This document shows positions 8,448-16,982 of a stretch of DNA of 64,000 bases, piece by piece. This DNA is from Rhizobium sp. (lineage in GTDB: Bacteria; Pseudomonadota; Alphaproteobacteria; Rhizobiales; Rhizobiaceae), in the NCBI GenBank assembly GCA_019739215.1, contig JAHHDR010000021.1:101211-165210 (forward strand). The letters run 5' to 3'. How positions within the stretch are numbered: the first letter of the stretch is position 1; every line of letters starts with the position of its first letter. The notes beneath the pieces were generated by a model that was not told the DNA's origin, did no database searches, and saw only the letters and a list, made by a program, of their open reading frames with translations. The position numbers and the translations under genes are program-made.

Positions 8448-9758
8448 ATGCTTTCCGTGTTCAGGCGGCTCTGTCGCGACCGCAAGGGCAACATTGCCTT
8501 CACATTCGCCCTGCTGGCGGTTCCGCTGATTGTTGCCATCGGCGTGAGTTTCGATTTCGTCCGCGCCTACAATGCCCGTCGCGACATGCAGAACGATCTC
8601 GATGCGGCGGTGCTGGCGGCCGTCAATGATGTCGATACGCTGAGCGAACAGAAGCTGCGGGACAGGGTCAAGGTCTGGTTCGCCGCGCAAAGCGAGTTGC
8701 AGCCCAAACAGTACAAGCTCACCAATGCTGCCATCAGCATCGACAAGACCAATCACACGATCAGCGCCGTTGCCACGGGCACGATTCCGACGACGCTGTT
8801 GCGCGTCGCGCAGATCAAAAAGGTTGATGTTCGGGTCAAGACCTCGGTCGCCGGTCCGGCCGCGGCCTATCTCAACGTCTATGTGCTTCTCGACAAGTCG
8901 GCGTCGATGATGCTGGCTGCAACGACCGGCGACCAGGCGAAGATGAAGAAATATGCCGGCGGATGCACGTTCGCCTGCCATATCCCGGAAGGCGACCACG
9001 CCTATAACGGCACCACGTATCACAACAACTACGATCTCGCCAAAGCCATGGGCGTCCAGTTGCGGGCCGACGTTTCGGTCAACGCCGTCGGCAAGGTCCT
9101 CGACATGATCACGGCGGAAGATCCGCACCAGACCCGAATCAAGATCGGGTTCTACACGATGGGGACCACGACCTCGGAGGCGCTTGCGCCGACCACGTCG
9201 ATCTCCAGCGCGCGCCAGACGCTCCTGAACGATTCCAAGGGACTGACGAGCAAGACCTCCTCTTCAAGTACCTATTTCGACAAGGCCTTGCCTGAACTCG
9301 CAAAGCTCATTGGCACCGCCGGCGACGGTTCGACATCCCAGAAACCCCGCAAGCTGGTTCTGCTGCTGACCGATGGCGTTCAATCGGCGCGCGACTGGGT
9401 TCACAATGATCCCAATCTCACGACGCCGCTCAATCCGGACTGGTGCAAGGGTGTGAAGGATACCGGTGCCGACCTTGGCGTGCTGTACACCGAATACCTG
9501 CCGATCACCGGCGACTGGGGCTATGACCGCACGCTCGGCCAGAGCATGAAGTCCAGCGACTACACCAGTGTCTGGAAAGGAACCATGCCGCCGGGCAACG
9601 AAAAGAACATGCTGCGGCGTGACTATATTTCCGCAGCGCTCGCCAAGTGCTCATCCAAGCCCGCGCTCTTCCTGTCCGCGTCGCACGCAGACGATATCGA
9701 GACCGGTCTCTCGTCGATCTTCGAGCAATATCTGGCTATGGTGCGCATAACCGGCTGA
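8448..9758 (+). CDS. TadG-like protein with N-terminal TadE/G segment and von Willebrand factor A domain
   Basis: The 436-residue protein opens with RRLCRDRKGNIAFTFALL, the prepilin-like TadE/TadG start, and one membrane segment at about residues 15-37. The rest is outside the membrane and holds a vWA fold with the metal-ion-dependent adhesion motif DKSAS at 149-153 and a later LLLTDGV strand. A Cys pair (173, 177) lies in a long insertion. TadG proteins belong to Tad/Flp pilus systems, but no tadA, tadB, cpaB or flp gene lies in this window. It may serve a Tad locus elsewhere, or be one of the lone TadG-vWA proteins common in Rhizobiales. Confidence 0.85.
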   Translation: MLSVFRRLCRDRKGNIAFTFALLAVPLIVAIGVSFDFVRAYNARRDMQNDLDAAVLAAVNDVDTLSEQKLRDRVKVWFAAQSELQPKQYKLTNAAISIDKTNHTISAVATGTIPTTLLRVAQIKKVDVRVKTSVAGPAAAYLNVYVLLDKSASMMLAATTGDQAKMKKYAGGCTFACHIPEGDHAYNGTTYHNNYDLAKAMGVQLRADVSVNAVGKVLDMITAEDPHQTRIKIGFYTMGTTTSEALAPTTSISSARQTLLNDSKGLTSKTSSSSTYFDKALPELAKLIGTAGDGSTSQKPRKLVLLLTDGVQSARDWVHNDPNLTTPLNPDWCKGVKDTGADLGVLYTEYLPITGDWGYDRTLGQSMKSSDYTSVWKGTMPPGNEKNMLRRDYISAALAKCSSKPALFLSASHADDIETGLSSIFEQYLAMVRITG

Positions 9759-9767
9759 ACGCAAACA

Positions 9768-9785
9768 GCCCGGCGCGAGCCGGGC
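9768..9785. terminator. Hairpin between convergent genes
   Basis: A perfect seven-base stem (GCCCGGC at 9768-9774 and GCCGGGC at 9779-9785) encloses the GNRA-type tetraloop GCGA. It lies between the stop of the TadG-like gene at 9758 and the stop of the minus-strand gene at 9809. There is no strong T-run, so it may act as a weak bidirectional terminator or an mRNA 3' stabiliser. Confidence 0.45.
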
Positions 9786-9808
9786 CGAAAGCGTGTTGGT
9801 GCCGTGGC

Positions 9809-10315
9809 TCAGGCGGCGCGAAAGTTCACCGCAGTTTTGTAACCGACATCCGGCTCCTCGTCGGTGAGATTGGCCTTCGCGATTTCCCAGCCGAACTTCA
9901 GGGTGGACGACGTGCTAGCCCAGATCTCGCCGGTCGAGGGCGTGAACTTCAACATCACAAGTTCCGGATCGTCCTTGCCCCCAGGATACCATGCGTCGGT
10001 GATCGACGACCAGAAGCGTTCAGCATGGGCAGGCGACCGGACCGTCTCCAGATGCCCGTCCAGGCACGCATACCAGTCATTGTCGCCAACGATGCAGAGA
10101 TGGACATGTCCGCCGCCACCACCGGCTGCACGCGCAATGCCGGTCGTCGTCTTGGTGTAGAACCAGACCGCGTTTTCTTCCCGGGCGCTTTGCGGTGCCA
10201 TGGGCTGCATGTGCTGGCGGTGGTCGGGGCTGCCCAGCATCACGGCATGGACCTTGTCCAGCTTGTCCCAGATCTGGCCGATCGGGTCGGCCTTGGCGTT
10301 GGAAATGTTGCTCAT
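9809..10315 (-). CDS. Pyridoxamine 5'-phosphate oxidase-family protein (general stress protein 26-like)
   Basis: This 168-residue protein has the split-barrel flavin-binding fold. The pattern HAVMLGS, then ENAVWFYTKTTTGIARA, HLCIVGDNDWYACLDGHLE and FWSSITDAWYPGGKDDPELVMLKF is that of the general stress protein 26 subgroup. These bind FMN or related flavins and are linked to oxidative stress, but do not carry out pyridoxine synthesis. The start at 10315 (MSNISNAKAD) has AGGAG upstream; a longer in-frame extension has no support. The phosphatase gene ends 53 bases upstream on the same strand, so this may be the last gene of that operon. Confidence 0.85.
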   Translation of the reverse strand: MSNISNAKADPIGQIWDKLDKVHAVMLGSPDHRQHMQPMAPQSAREENAVWFYTKTTTGIARAAGGGGGHVHLCIVGDNDWYACLDGHLETVRSPAHAERFWSSITDAWYPGGKDDPELVMLKFTPSTGEIWASTSSTLKFGWEIAKANLTDEEPDVGYKTAVNFRAA

Positions 10316-10367
10316 GTCGGTCTCCTTCTTTGCCCGGGAAACCGTCTGGCGCGGGATTTGGTTCCGC

Positions 10368-10880
10368 TCAGAAATCCAGCACGAAGGGCGCGTCGCCCTG
10401 ATACTCGGCGCCGCGCCCGATCGCCTTGACCGCAGTGACGAGGCGCCCGGAACGCGAGAGCGCGTCATCGCCGATCTCGACCAGTCGCGTATTGGGTGAG
10501 GCCTGCGGCGAGGATCGGCGAAGCGCAGCCGCCAGTTCCGCGTCGTCGAGATCGGGACTGGCGGCCAGCGCCGCGATCAGGGCCGCCGCAGGCGACCGCG
10601 AAACCCCCATCCAGCAGTGAATGAGCAGGGGCGAGGTCTGGTCCCACCTCTGCACAAAAGCGATGATATCGGCGACATGCGCGGCCTGCGGCGCGATCAG
10701 ACCTTCCTTGCCGACAAAGGCGATGTCGTTCATCTTCAGCGAAAGATGACGGCCCGGATCGATGATGCCGGGTCGGTGAAAATCGTGGTTCTCCGCGATC
10801 AGCGTGATCATTTCGCGCGCCTTGTGGCGGGCGGCCATCTCTCCGATGGTCTTGAGGGGCGACACGACGATCCGCGGCAT
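10368..10880 (-). CDS. Cysteine-dependent protein tyrosine phosphatase-like protein
   Basis: The 170-residue protein carries the phosphatase signature HCWMGVSRS at residues 88-96 with catalytic Cys89 and Arg95 (Cys-x5-Arg). It matches the compact tyrosine/dual-specificity phosphatase-like family common in alphaproteobacteria. A candidate general acid could be an Asp in the central region, but this cannot be fixed without a structure. Its ATG overlaps the stop of the HD-hydrolase gene by one base (TGATG), so the two genes are likely translationally coupled. Substrate unknown. Confidence 0.87.
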   Translation of the reverse strand: MPRIVVSPLKTIGEMAARHKAREMITLIAENHDFHRPGIIDPGRHLSLKMNDIAFVGKEGLIAPQAAHVADIIAFVQRWDQTSPLLIHCWMGVSRSPAAALIAALAASPDLDDAELAAALRRSSPQASPNTRLVEIGDDALSRSGRLVTAVKAIGRGAEYQGDAPFVLDF

Positions 10881-11497
10881 CAGCTTTTATGCCTCAGGGC
10901 TTCGATCTCGTCGAAACGTGCGCAGAACAACGCCTGCGCCTCTGCCGTCGCCATCGGCCGGATCGGGATCATCTCCGCCGTGATGCCGCGCGGCTGGCCG
11001 AAGAACTTCTTCGCCTCCGCCTCGGAAAAGCCGGCCAGTCGCGTGGCCTCGAAATAGGCGGAGATGGTGTCTGCCTTCTTGATGAGGGATTTCAGGGTGG
11101 CCGTCGGGTGTGGCGGAAGAGAGAAGCGAAGGTGGATGGCTGCCTCCAGCCGAAGTTCGACCGCCTTGTAGCCCCCACCGACCACCGCCTTGAAGGGTGA
11201 GATCATGTCGCCGATGACATATTCGGGCGCGTCATGCAGAAGTGCCATCTGGCAATCCACTGCGCTGCAGCCCGGATTCTGCAGGCGAAAGACCTGCTCG
11301 ACCACGAGGGAATGCTGGGCTACGGAAAAGGCGTGATCGCCGAATGTCTGGCCGTTCCATCGCGCGACGCGGGCCAGTCCATGGGCGATGTCGGACAGTT
11401 CGACATCCATGGGTGATGGATCGAGCAGGTCGAGCCGGCGGCCCGACAGCATGCGCTGCCACGCGCGGGCGCCTGTGGGCCGCTTGTCGAGGCTCAT
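10880..11497 (-). CDS. HD-domain hydrolase, YfbR-like
   Basis: The 205-residue protein shows the HD metal-binding pattern: His62 in FSVAQHSLVV, the HD pair at 88-89 in LLHDAPEYVIGD, and a distal Asp in KKADTISAYFEATRL. This arrangement is like YfbR-type deoxyribonucleoside 5'-monophosphatases. The gene overlaps ygfZ by four bases upstream and the phosphatase gene by one base downstream, giving a tight three-gene unit. The substrate is inferred from family only. Confidence 0.88.
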   Translation of the reverse strand: MSLDKRPTGARAWQRMLSGRRLDLLDPSPMDVELSDIAHGLARVARWNGQTFGDHAFSVAQHSLVVEQVFRLQNPGCSAVDCQMALLHDAPEYVIGDMISPFKAVVGGGYKAVELRLEAAIHLRFSLPPHPTATLKSLIKKADTISAYFEATRLAGFSEAEAKKFFGQPRGITAEMIPIRPMATAEAQALFCARFDEIEALRHKS

Positions 11498-12342
11498 GAT
11501 GCCGCGTCGTCGGCGGCAGCGGCAGCGGGGAAGTCCAGCCCGCTCCAGGACGGAAGCGCGAGCATGACCGCCACGTCACCGGCCATGACCGGGGTGCCGC
11601 TCGCGATCGCGGCACCGGCCTTGTCGATGCGGACGACGGCCAGACCGGCCGATCCCGCCACGGTGCGGAGCGTGCCGATGTCGCGACCGCCAACCGTGAC
11701 GGTGGTCCCGATCGCCGGCAGCGCGGATGGCGCGGTTGCGATCACCACCCGGCGGCGGGCGGTCGAACGGTGCTGCATGCGCGACACCACTTCCTGGCCG
11801 ACATAGCAGCCCTTCTTGAAGTTCAGTCCGCCGTTCCGATCCATCATCAGGTCATGCGGAAAATAGTCCGTCGCGTCGCCATCCTCCGCGCCGCCGGTGA
11901 TTCCATGCATGATGCGAAGCGCGGTGTAGGCGGAGACATCCGTGCCGACGGAGGAACCGGCAAGGCGGTGGACCGGGGCGCCGGCCTTTGCGAAGCGCAT
12001 GTCGCGGGCGGATCCGGGGGGAGGCGGGGCGTCCCAGGAGATCGTGACGGAACTGGCGTCGAGCCGGGCGATCATCACCTTTGCACGCAGCCTGTAGAGC
12101 GTGAGCCGCCTGGCAAGTGCATCGCCGCCCGCAGCGTCGGTCTCTATGACGAAACCGTCCTTGGCGCGTGCGATCATGAATTCGAACATGACCTTGCCCT
12201 GCGGCGCCAGAAGCGCCCCGGAAAACGTCTCGTCCTCCCCGATCGACGGCACGTCGGTGGTGATAATTCCCTGGAGAAAATCTTCCGCCTCGTCACCGGA
12301 TACGGCGATGAAGGCGCGGTCTGCGAGTGTTGTGGCGGGCAT
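11494..12342 (-). CDS. ygfZ: Folate-binding protein YgfZ (GcvT-like, iron-sulfur cluster maturation)
   Basis: The 282-residue protein has the YgfZ signature KGCYVGQE at residues 177-184, with conserved Cys179, and an N-terminal GcvT-like fold (FLQGIITTDV, LLAPQGKVMFEF). YgfZ/IBA57 proteins bind tetrahydrofolate and help mature or repair certain [4Fe-4S] enzymes in the cytoplasm. It is shorter than aminomethyltransferase, as expected for this subfamily. It leads an overlapping unit with the HD hydrolase and phosphatase genes, a neighbourhood also seen in other Rhizobiales as far as I recall. Confidence 0.93.
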   Translation of the reverse strand: MPATTLADRAFIAVSGDEAEDFLQGIITTDVPSIGEDETFSGALLAPQGKVMFEFMIARAKDGFVIETDAAGGDALARRLTLYRLRAKVMIARLDASSVTISWDAPPPPGSARDMRFAKAGAPVHRLAGSSVGTDVSAYTALRIMHGITGGAEDGDATDYFPHDLMMDRNGGLNFKKGCYVGQEVVSRMQHRSTARRRVVIATAPSALPAIGTTVTVGGRDIGTLRTVAGSAGLAVVRIDKAGAAIASGTPVMAGDVAVMLALPSWSGLDFPAAAAADDAAS

Positions 12343-12399
12343 GGCAAAGATCCGTTTCGGCCCAACAGGTAGTCGCTGCAGAGAAGCGTCGCAAGGGCC

Positions 12400-13155
12400 T
12401 CAATCGCCGGCCACGAAGAACTTCCATTTGCCATCGGCGCTGATTCCGAGCCGATAGAAGTTGTAGCCGCCGAATTCCCGCATGTCGGTCACGTCTCCGG
12501 CAGTGACGATCCGGTAGAGTTCGACCATCTCGGGTGGCGACAGCGTGTCGAGATTCTTCTCGGCGAAATAGGGCCAGACATAGGCCTCCTGAGGCGTTCC
12601 CTTGTCGGTATGCGCTGCCCCGGTGGAGATAATGTCGAGCAGGATCGCCAGAACCTCTCGCCCGTCGGAGTCGCCGGAAAGGCTCTTGAGCGCCGCGATC
12701 GGGTCCTCCGGAGCGTCGCCCACGGAAACCTGGGTCTCATCCTCACCGGTGCCGAGCAGCGGCCGCAGGTTCTCGATGGTGCCGGACGCCGCCGCCTCGA
12801 CAAGTGCCGCCCGCATCTTCTTGACCGGCTCCGGCAGTGTGTCGAGGTCGTTGACGAACTCGACCGGCACCTCCGGGATGTCGACATCAGCGGCCGACGT
12901 ATCGGCGCCCGGCTTGGTAATCAGTGAGTCGGGCATGGGCAGTGTCTGGCTGCCACCGGTCTGGTCGTCCGGAATCTCCGGCGTTTCGGTGGTCCCGGGT
13001 TCCGCCTGCTCGGTCTGCTCAGGCTCTTTCTTGGGTTCTGTCAGGGCATGCGCAGGATAGGTCGCTGCGGTCGCAGCGAAGAGAAATGCGACCACCGCCG
13101 CAAGAACCGGCCGCCCAATACCGGACGAAGAAGAGACCCGCATGCCGGGCATCAT
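12400..13155 (-). CDS. Secreted protein of unknown function with acidic Pro/Thr/Glu linker
   Basis: The 251-residue product has an N-terminal signal segment (hydrophobic residues 16-33, cleavage likely near AHA-LT). An acidic, low-complexity linker rich in Glu, Pro, Thr and Gln follows to about residue 100. The C-terminal domain contains YVWPYFAEKNLDTLSP and ends in KWKFFVAGD, which looks like a small globular periplasmic domain. I recognise no catalytic motif. Homologous proteins with this tail occur in rhizobia as conserved hypotheticals. It ends 57 bases before the ygfZ start on the same strand. Confidence 0.75.
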   Translation of the reverse strand: MMPGMRVSSSSGIGRPVLAAVVAFLFAATAATYPAHALTEPKKEPEQTEQAEPGTTETPEIPDDQTGGSQTLPMPDSLITKPGADTSAADVDIPEVPVEFVNDLDTLPEPVKKMRAALVEAAASGTIENLRPLLGTGEDETQVSVGDAPEDPIAALKSLSGDSDGREVLAILLDIISTGAAHTDKGTPQEAYVWPYFAEKNLDTLSPPEMVELYRIVTAGDVTDMREFGGYNFYRLGISADGKWKFFVAGD

Positions 13156-13164
13156 CGAATTCCC

Positions 13165-13422
13165 TTACTGAATCGAGCGATTGGGGGAGAACTCGCCCGC
13201 CAGGATCCGCTCCTTGAGCTGGTCGAGAAGGGCTTCGGCGCCCGATTCGCCTTGCAGCCGCACGGTTTCGCGCATGGCGAAAAGGACTGCGGCTTCGGCA
13301 ATGATCTCGGGCTCTATGCCGTCGGCGCGTCCATCGGCCCAGGCCTCGGTCTGGTATTCAAGAGCGGCCTGCATCTTCTCGTGGACGATCAGCTCGTCGA
13401 TTTCCTTGAGGCTCGCATCCAT
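13165..13422 (-). CDS. Small conserved hypothetical protein
   Basis: This 85-residue, acidic, largely helical protein begins MDASLKEIDELIVHEKMQ and contains a Glu/Ala-rich central helix with AMRETVRLQGESGAEALLDQLKERIL. There is no signal peptide or membrane segment. It ends nine bases before the secreted-protein gene on the same strand, so the two are likely co-transcribed. Function unknown. Confidence 0.7.
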   Translation of the reverse strand: MDASLKEIDELIVHEKMQAALEYQTEAWADGRADGIEPEIIAEAAVLFAMRETVRLQGESGAEALLDQLKERILAGEFSPNRSIQ

Positions 13423-13531
13423 TGCATTTCCTTAACTCACGGGGCCAGTGACACCTTACCGGACCGTTAATACACTTACCAAGGTTTTCTCAAATCGGCA
13501 CTGCGCGCAACGAAAAGCGGTAAATAATCGG

Positions 13532-13954
13532 TTAATTACCGAAGCGCGCGGTAATTTCTGTGGCAAGTGTTGCACCTTCGGCACGGTAGGCTTCTTCCGC
13601 CGCGATCGCCTGCGGGTTGCACTTCACGTAGGTTGCGGCGAAGGCCCGGTAGCCGCGGTTGAACGCGGCGGTGAGCCGGGCAGCCCTTTGCGGCTCGTTT
13701 GCCGTATCCTCCGCCAGCAACTCCTGCATCATCTCGCGCCACTCCGCCTCGCCGCCGCCGCACAGATTGCGCAGGTAATGCACGGAGCCAAGGATTTCCG
13801 CCAGCCGCATGAGCCTGGTGTCGTAGGGCGCCGGCTTCTCGACGGCGGCCGGCGCGGGGGTCTGCTCCTCGGCGGGTTGCTTCTTCTGCTGGCCGAAAGC
13901 CGGCGCGACCGCGAGGCCGACGAGAATTGCCAGGATGAATGGGCGCTTGAGCAT
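13532..13954 (-). CDS. TIGR02301 family secreted protein
   Basis: The 140-residue protein has a signal peptide (LKRPFILAILVGLAVAPAFG), a short Gln/Lys/Pro-rich linker, and a helical domain with the conserved pieces LAEILGSVHYLRNLC, EWREMMQELL, RLTAAFNRGYRAFA and YVKCNPQA. Two cysteines (in RNLC and KCN) probably form a disulfide. This matches the TIGR02301 family, known only from alphaproteobacteria and without assigned function. It lies next to the Nudix gene, a common pairing in Rhizobiales. Confidence 0.85.
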   Translation of the reverse strand: MLKRPFILAILVGLAVAPAFGQQKKQPAEEQTPAPAAVEKPAPYDTRLMRLAEILGSVHYLRNLCGGGEAEWREMMQELLAEDTANEPQRAARLTAAFNRGYRAFAATYVKCNPQAIAAEEAYRAEGATLATEITARFGN

Positions 13955-13990
13955 GATCAGGCCTTAGCAAAGTCCCGTCCTGACGGCAAA

Positions 13991-14395
13991 TCACACGGAA
14001 AGGATTTCACGTTCCAGACGATTTATGCAATCGATCACGCTGGCCGGCGCGTTGAGCAGACGCACTTCCGCAGGCGTGTACCAGCCGGCATCTGCGGCAT
14101 CGTCGCGCGCCTCGGCGATCTTGTCGCGATCGGCCTCGACGAGAAACACCGTGAGGTGGAAGTGGCGCCTCGGATTTTCCGCCTGCAGGTCGTAGAAAGC
14201 GAAAGCGCGGGGCGAATGCGCCCGGATGCCCGTCTCCTCGAGAAACTCCCGCAAGGCCGTCTCGGCCGGCGTCTCGCCGGGCTCCGCGCGGCCACCCGGA
14301 AATGCATACATGTCGAACGAGGGCGGGTTCCGACGACGGATCAGGAGGACGCGTCCGTCGCGGACGAGAATGGCGGAGGAGGCTGCTTCGGGCAT
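13991..14395 (-). CDS. Nudix hydrolase
   Basis: The 134-residue protein carries a complete Nudix box at residues 35-57 (G-x5-E-x7-REFLEETGI), which binds Mg2+ for cleavage of nucleoside diphosphates linked to another group. Upstream is the typical RDGRVLLIRRR strand. The ATG at 14395 (MPEAAS) gives the usual short-Nudix length; a longer open frame upstream crosses the divergent gene and is rejected. The substrate cannot be predicted. It is divergent from the SRAP gene with only 65 bases between starts. Confidence 0.93.
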   Translation of the reverse strand: MPEAASSAILVRDGRVLLIRRRNPPSFDMYAFPGGRAEPGETPAETALREFLEETGIRAHSPRAFAFYDLQAENPRRHFHLTVFLVEADRDKIAEARDDAADAGWYTPAEVRLLNAPASVIDCINRLEREILSV

Positions 14396-14460
14396 GGCCA
14401 CATCGTGAATCGATTTGCGCAGACATTGACCGAACATCCGACCGGTGCCAAGTAATTCCG

Positions 14461-15240
14461 ATGTGCGGACGTTTCGCCCTGCTGGCCCTGCCCGAAGACG
14501 TGCAGGAGGCCTTTGCGCTGATGGAACTGGAAGACTTTCCGGCGCGCTACAATATTGCGCCCACCCAGCCGATTCTCGCCGTGATCGAGGCCGACCGTCC
14601 CGAGCCCGGCTCCAACCGGCCGGCACGCCGCGCGCTGCTGCTGCGCTGGGGCCTGATCCCCGGCTTCGTCAAGGATCCCAGGGATTTCCCGCTTTTGATC
14701 AATGCACGCTCCGAAACCGCGATCGGCAAGGCGAGCTTCCGCGCCGCCATGCGGCATCGGCGAATCCTCATTCCGGCCTCGGGTTTCTACGAGTGGCGCC
14801 GGCCGGAGAAGGGATCGAAGGAAAAAAGCCAGGCCTACTGGGTCCGGCCCAGGAAAGGCGGCGTGGTCGCCTTCGCGGGTCTCATGGAGACCTGGGCTTC
14901 GGCCGACGGCTCGGAGGTCGATACGGGCGCCATCCTCACGGTGGACGCCACGGCGAACTTCCGGCATATCCACGATCGCATGCCGGTGGTGATCGCGCCC
15001 GAGGATTTTTCGCGCTGGCTGGATTGCAAGACGCAGGAACCGCGCGAGGTTGTCGACCTGATGGTGTCGCCGCAGCCCGACCTCTTCGAGGCGATTCCCG
15101 TCTCGGACCTAGTGAACAAGGTGGCGAATACCGGTCCGGACTTGCTGGTGCCGGTCACGCCCACGGCGCCTCCCGTGGCGCCACCCTCATCCAGGAAGGT
15201 CGCGGGCACCGGCGACGCGGGCCAGTTGGACCTTTTCTAG
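14461..15240 (+). CDS. SOS response-associated peptidase, SRAP/YedK family
   Basis: The 259-residue protein starts MCGRF, and removal of Met exposes Cys2, which forms a stable thiazolidine crosslink with abasic sites in single-stranded DNA. Other family residues are present: Asn31 in YNIAPTQ, the NARSET motif at 81-86, Glu111 in GFYEW and His171 in HDRMPV. It therefore looks fully active in protecting abasic DNA. The C-terminal 40 residues are Pro/Ala-rich and probably disordered. The ATG at 14461 is fixed by the need for an N-terminal MCG. Confidence 0.95.
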   Translation: MCGRFALLALPEDVQEAFALMELEDFPARYNIAPTQPILAVIEADRPEPGSNRPARRALLLRWGLIPGFVKDPRDFPLLINARSETAIGKASFRAAMRHRRILIPASGFYEWRRPEKGSKEKSQAYWVRPRKGGVVAFAGLMETWASADGSEVDTGAILTVDATANFRHIHDRMPVVIAPEDFSRWLDCKTQEPREVVDLMVSPQPDLFEAIPVSDLVNKVANTGPDLLVPVTPTAPPVAPPSSRKVAGTGDAGQLDLF

Positions 15241-15266
15241 TTTCCAGGAGTGTCGGAGGCGCAACC

Positions 15267-15902
15267 ATGTATCAACCGCCGCTATTCAAGGAAGAGCGCA
15301 TCGACGTCATGCACGGACTGATCCGCGCTCACCCCTTCGGCCTGGTCATTTCCGTCGGGCCCGATGGCGATGCGCTCGCGAATGGCCTTCCCCTGCTGCT
15401 GGATTCCACAGCCGGCGAGAAGGGGACGATCCGCGGGCATTTTGCACGCGCCAATCCCCAGTGGAAGCGGCTCGACGAGACGGGCAGGGCGCTTGTGGTG
15501 TTCCAGGGCCCCTACGCCTACATCACGCCGTCCTGGTATGAGAGCAAGCGGGAGCACGGAAAAGTCGTGCCGACTTGGAACTATGTCATGGTGCAGGCGC
15601 GGGGACGCGTGACCATTCATCAGGATCCGGAATGGTTGCGGAGCCACGTCAGCGGCCTCACGGACGTGCACGAAGCAGGGCGCGGCGACGCCTGGGCTGT
15701 CGCGGATGCACCGGATGACTTCATCGCCGGACAGGTCCGGGGCATCGTCGGATTCGAGATGGAGGTCACCAGCCTCGAGGGCAAATGGAAGGTGAGCCAG
15801 AATCGGTCGGGGGCTGACCGACGCGGCGTCGTCGCCGGGCTGTCTGGCAATGCCGACTCGGACATGGCGGGGCTGGTGGCGGCGGCAGGTCCGGTGTCGT
15901 AA
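15267..15902 (+). CDS. FMN-binding negative transcriptional regulator, PaiB family
   Basis: The 211-residue protein begins MYQPPLFKEE, the usual PaiB start, and continues with HPFGLVISVGPDG, YAYITPSWYESK and VPTWNYVMVQARG, all typical of this flavin-binding split-barrel family. Bacillus PaiB represses sporulation and protease genes; in proteobacteria the role is poorly defined and may be flavin-dependent reduction. CGGAGGCG lies 8 bases upstream of the ATG at 15267. It follows the SRAP gene by 26 bases. Confidence 0.92.
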   Translation: MYQPPLFKEERIDVMHGLIRAHPFGLVISVGPDGDALANGLPLLLDSTAGEKGTIRGHFARANPQWKRLDETGRALVVFQGPYAYITPSWYESKREHGKVVPTWNYVMVQARGRVTIHQDPEWLRSHVSGLTDVHEAGRGDAWAVADAPDDFIAGQVRGIVGFEMEVTSLEGKWKVSQNRSGADRRGVVAGLSGNADSDMAGLVAAAGPVS

Positions 15903-15914
15903 GGTTGAAAGCCG

Positions 15915-16325
15915 ATGCCGCGTCGCCGCGAAATTGAGGTCAAGTCCTGGCACGAGCAGGCCGCGACGCCCGTTTGCCCGCTCTGCGGCAGGGTGATTCC
16001 GGCGAGCCAGAAGGACGCCCATCACCTCGTGCCCAAGAGCAAGGGCGGCCGCCAGACCGCCTTTCTCCACCGCATCTGCCATCGCCAGATCCATGCGCTG
16101 TTCACCCACGCCGAACTGGTCCGGGACTACTCCACCATCGATGCCCTGCTGGCCCACCCAGAGGTCCAGACCTTCGTGGACTGGGTGAAGCGCAAGCCGC
16201 CGGACTTCAACCGATGGCACGAGGAGAAGCCGCCGGATCCGGCAGTAGCGGTTGTGGCGCCGGCTTCCAGGGGCATAGAGGCAGGGACCTCCAGGCATGG
16301 ACGTGATGTCCGGCCTGTGATCTGA
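15915..16325 (+). CDS. HNH endonuclease-family protein
   Basis: This 136-residue protein contains CPLC at 21-24, a His-His pair at 36-37 (AHHLVPKSKGG), and CHRQIH at 55-60, the pattern of a zinc-bound HNH nuclease domain. After the domain come a conserved-looking helical segment (VQTFVDWVKRKPPDF) and a poorly ordered tail. Stand-alone HNH proteins like this are widespread in proteobacteria without known targets; nothing here suggests a phage or restriction locus. It starts 12 bases after the PaiB-like gene. Confidence 0.85.
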   Translation: MPRRREIEVKSWHEQAATPVCPLCGRVIPASQKDAHHLVPKSKGGRQTAFLHRICHRQIHALFTHAELVRDYSTIDALLAHPEVQTFVDWVKRKPPDFNRWHEEKPPDPAVAVVAPASRGIEAGTSRHGRDVRPVI

Positions 16326-16355
16326 ACGGCATTTGCCGCACCAACCCGATACCGA

Positions 16356-16982
16356 GTGACCCGTCTTATGGCCCTTCTCTCAGCCGCACTGTCAGGCTTC
16401 CTTCTCGGAGGTTCCCTCATCATCGCCATTGGGGCCCAGAATGCCTTCATCCTGCGGCAGGGCCTGCTGCGGCAGCACGTCTTCCTGCTCTGCCTCATCT
16501 GCGCGGCCTCGGATGCGGCGTTGATTGCACTCGGCGTCGGCGGCCTCGGCACTCTGATTTCGCAGGCGCCGGCGCTAATCACCGCCGTCACGCTCTGTGG
16601 TGTGCTGTTTCTCGCAGCTTACGCGGTGATCGCCTTTCGCCGCGCACTGCATCCCGAAGCGATGGAGGCGGCGTCAACTGAGGATGGCAGCTTCAGGGCG
16701 GCAGTCGTGACCTGCCTGGCCTTCACCTTCCTCAATCGGCACGTCTATCTGGATACGGTCGTGCTGCTCGGCAGCCTGTCGGCGCGTTTCGAGGGTGAGG
16801 CTCGGATGGCCTATGGCGCGGGTGCCGCGCTTGCATCCTTCGTCTGGTTCTTCGGCCTGGGCTATGGTGCCCGGCTTCTCGAACCGGTCTTCGCCAGACC
16901 CGCCGCGTGGCGGGTGCTCGACATCGTCATCGGTCTGGTGATGGCGGCGCTCGCCATCAGCCTCGTTCTGACCCTGCTCTAG
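16356..16982 (+). CDS. LysE/ArgO family amino acid exporter
   Basis: The product of about 208 residues has six predicted membrane segments and the family start GFLLGGSLIIAIGAQNAFILRQG, typical of LysE/ArgO basic amino acid exporters (arginine or lysine out of the cell). TFLNRHVYLDTVVLLGS in the middle matches the second conserved region; most members have NPH where this protein has NRH. The GTG at 16356 is given as start, but the in-frame ATG at 16368 is equally likely. No lysG/argP-type regulator gene is adjacent. Confidence 0.9.
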   Translation: MTRLMALLSAALSGFLLGGSLIIAIGAQNAFILRQGLLRQHVFLLCLICAASDAALIALGVGGLGTLISQAPALITAVTLCGVLFLAAYAVIAFRRALHPEAMEAASTEDGSFRAAVVTCLAFTFLNRHVYLDTVVLLGSLSARFEGEARMAYGAGAALASFVWFFGLGYGARLLEPVFARPAAWRVLDIVIGLVMAALAISLVLTLL

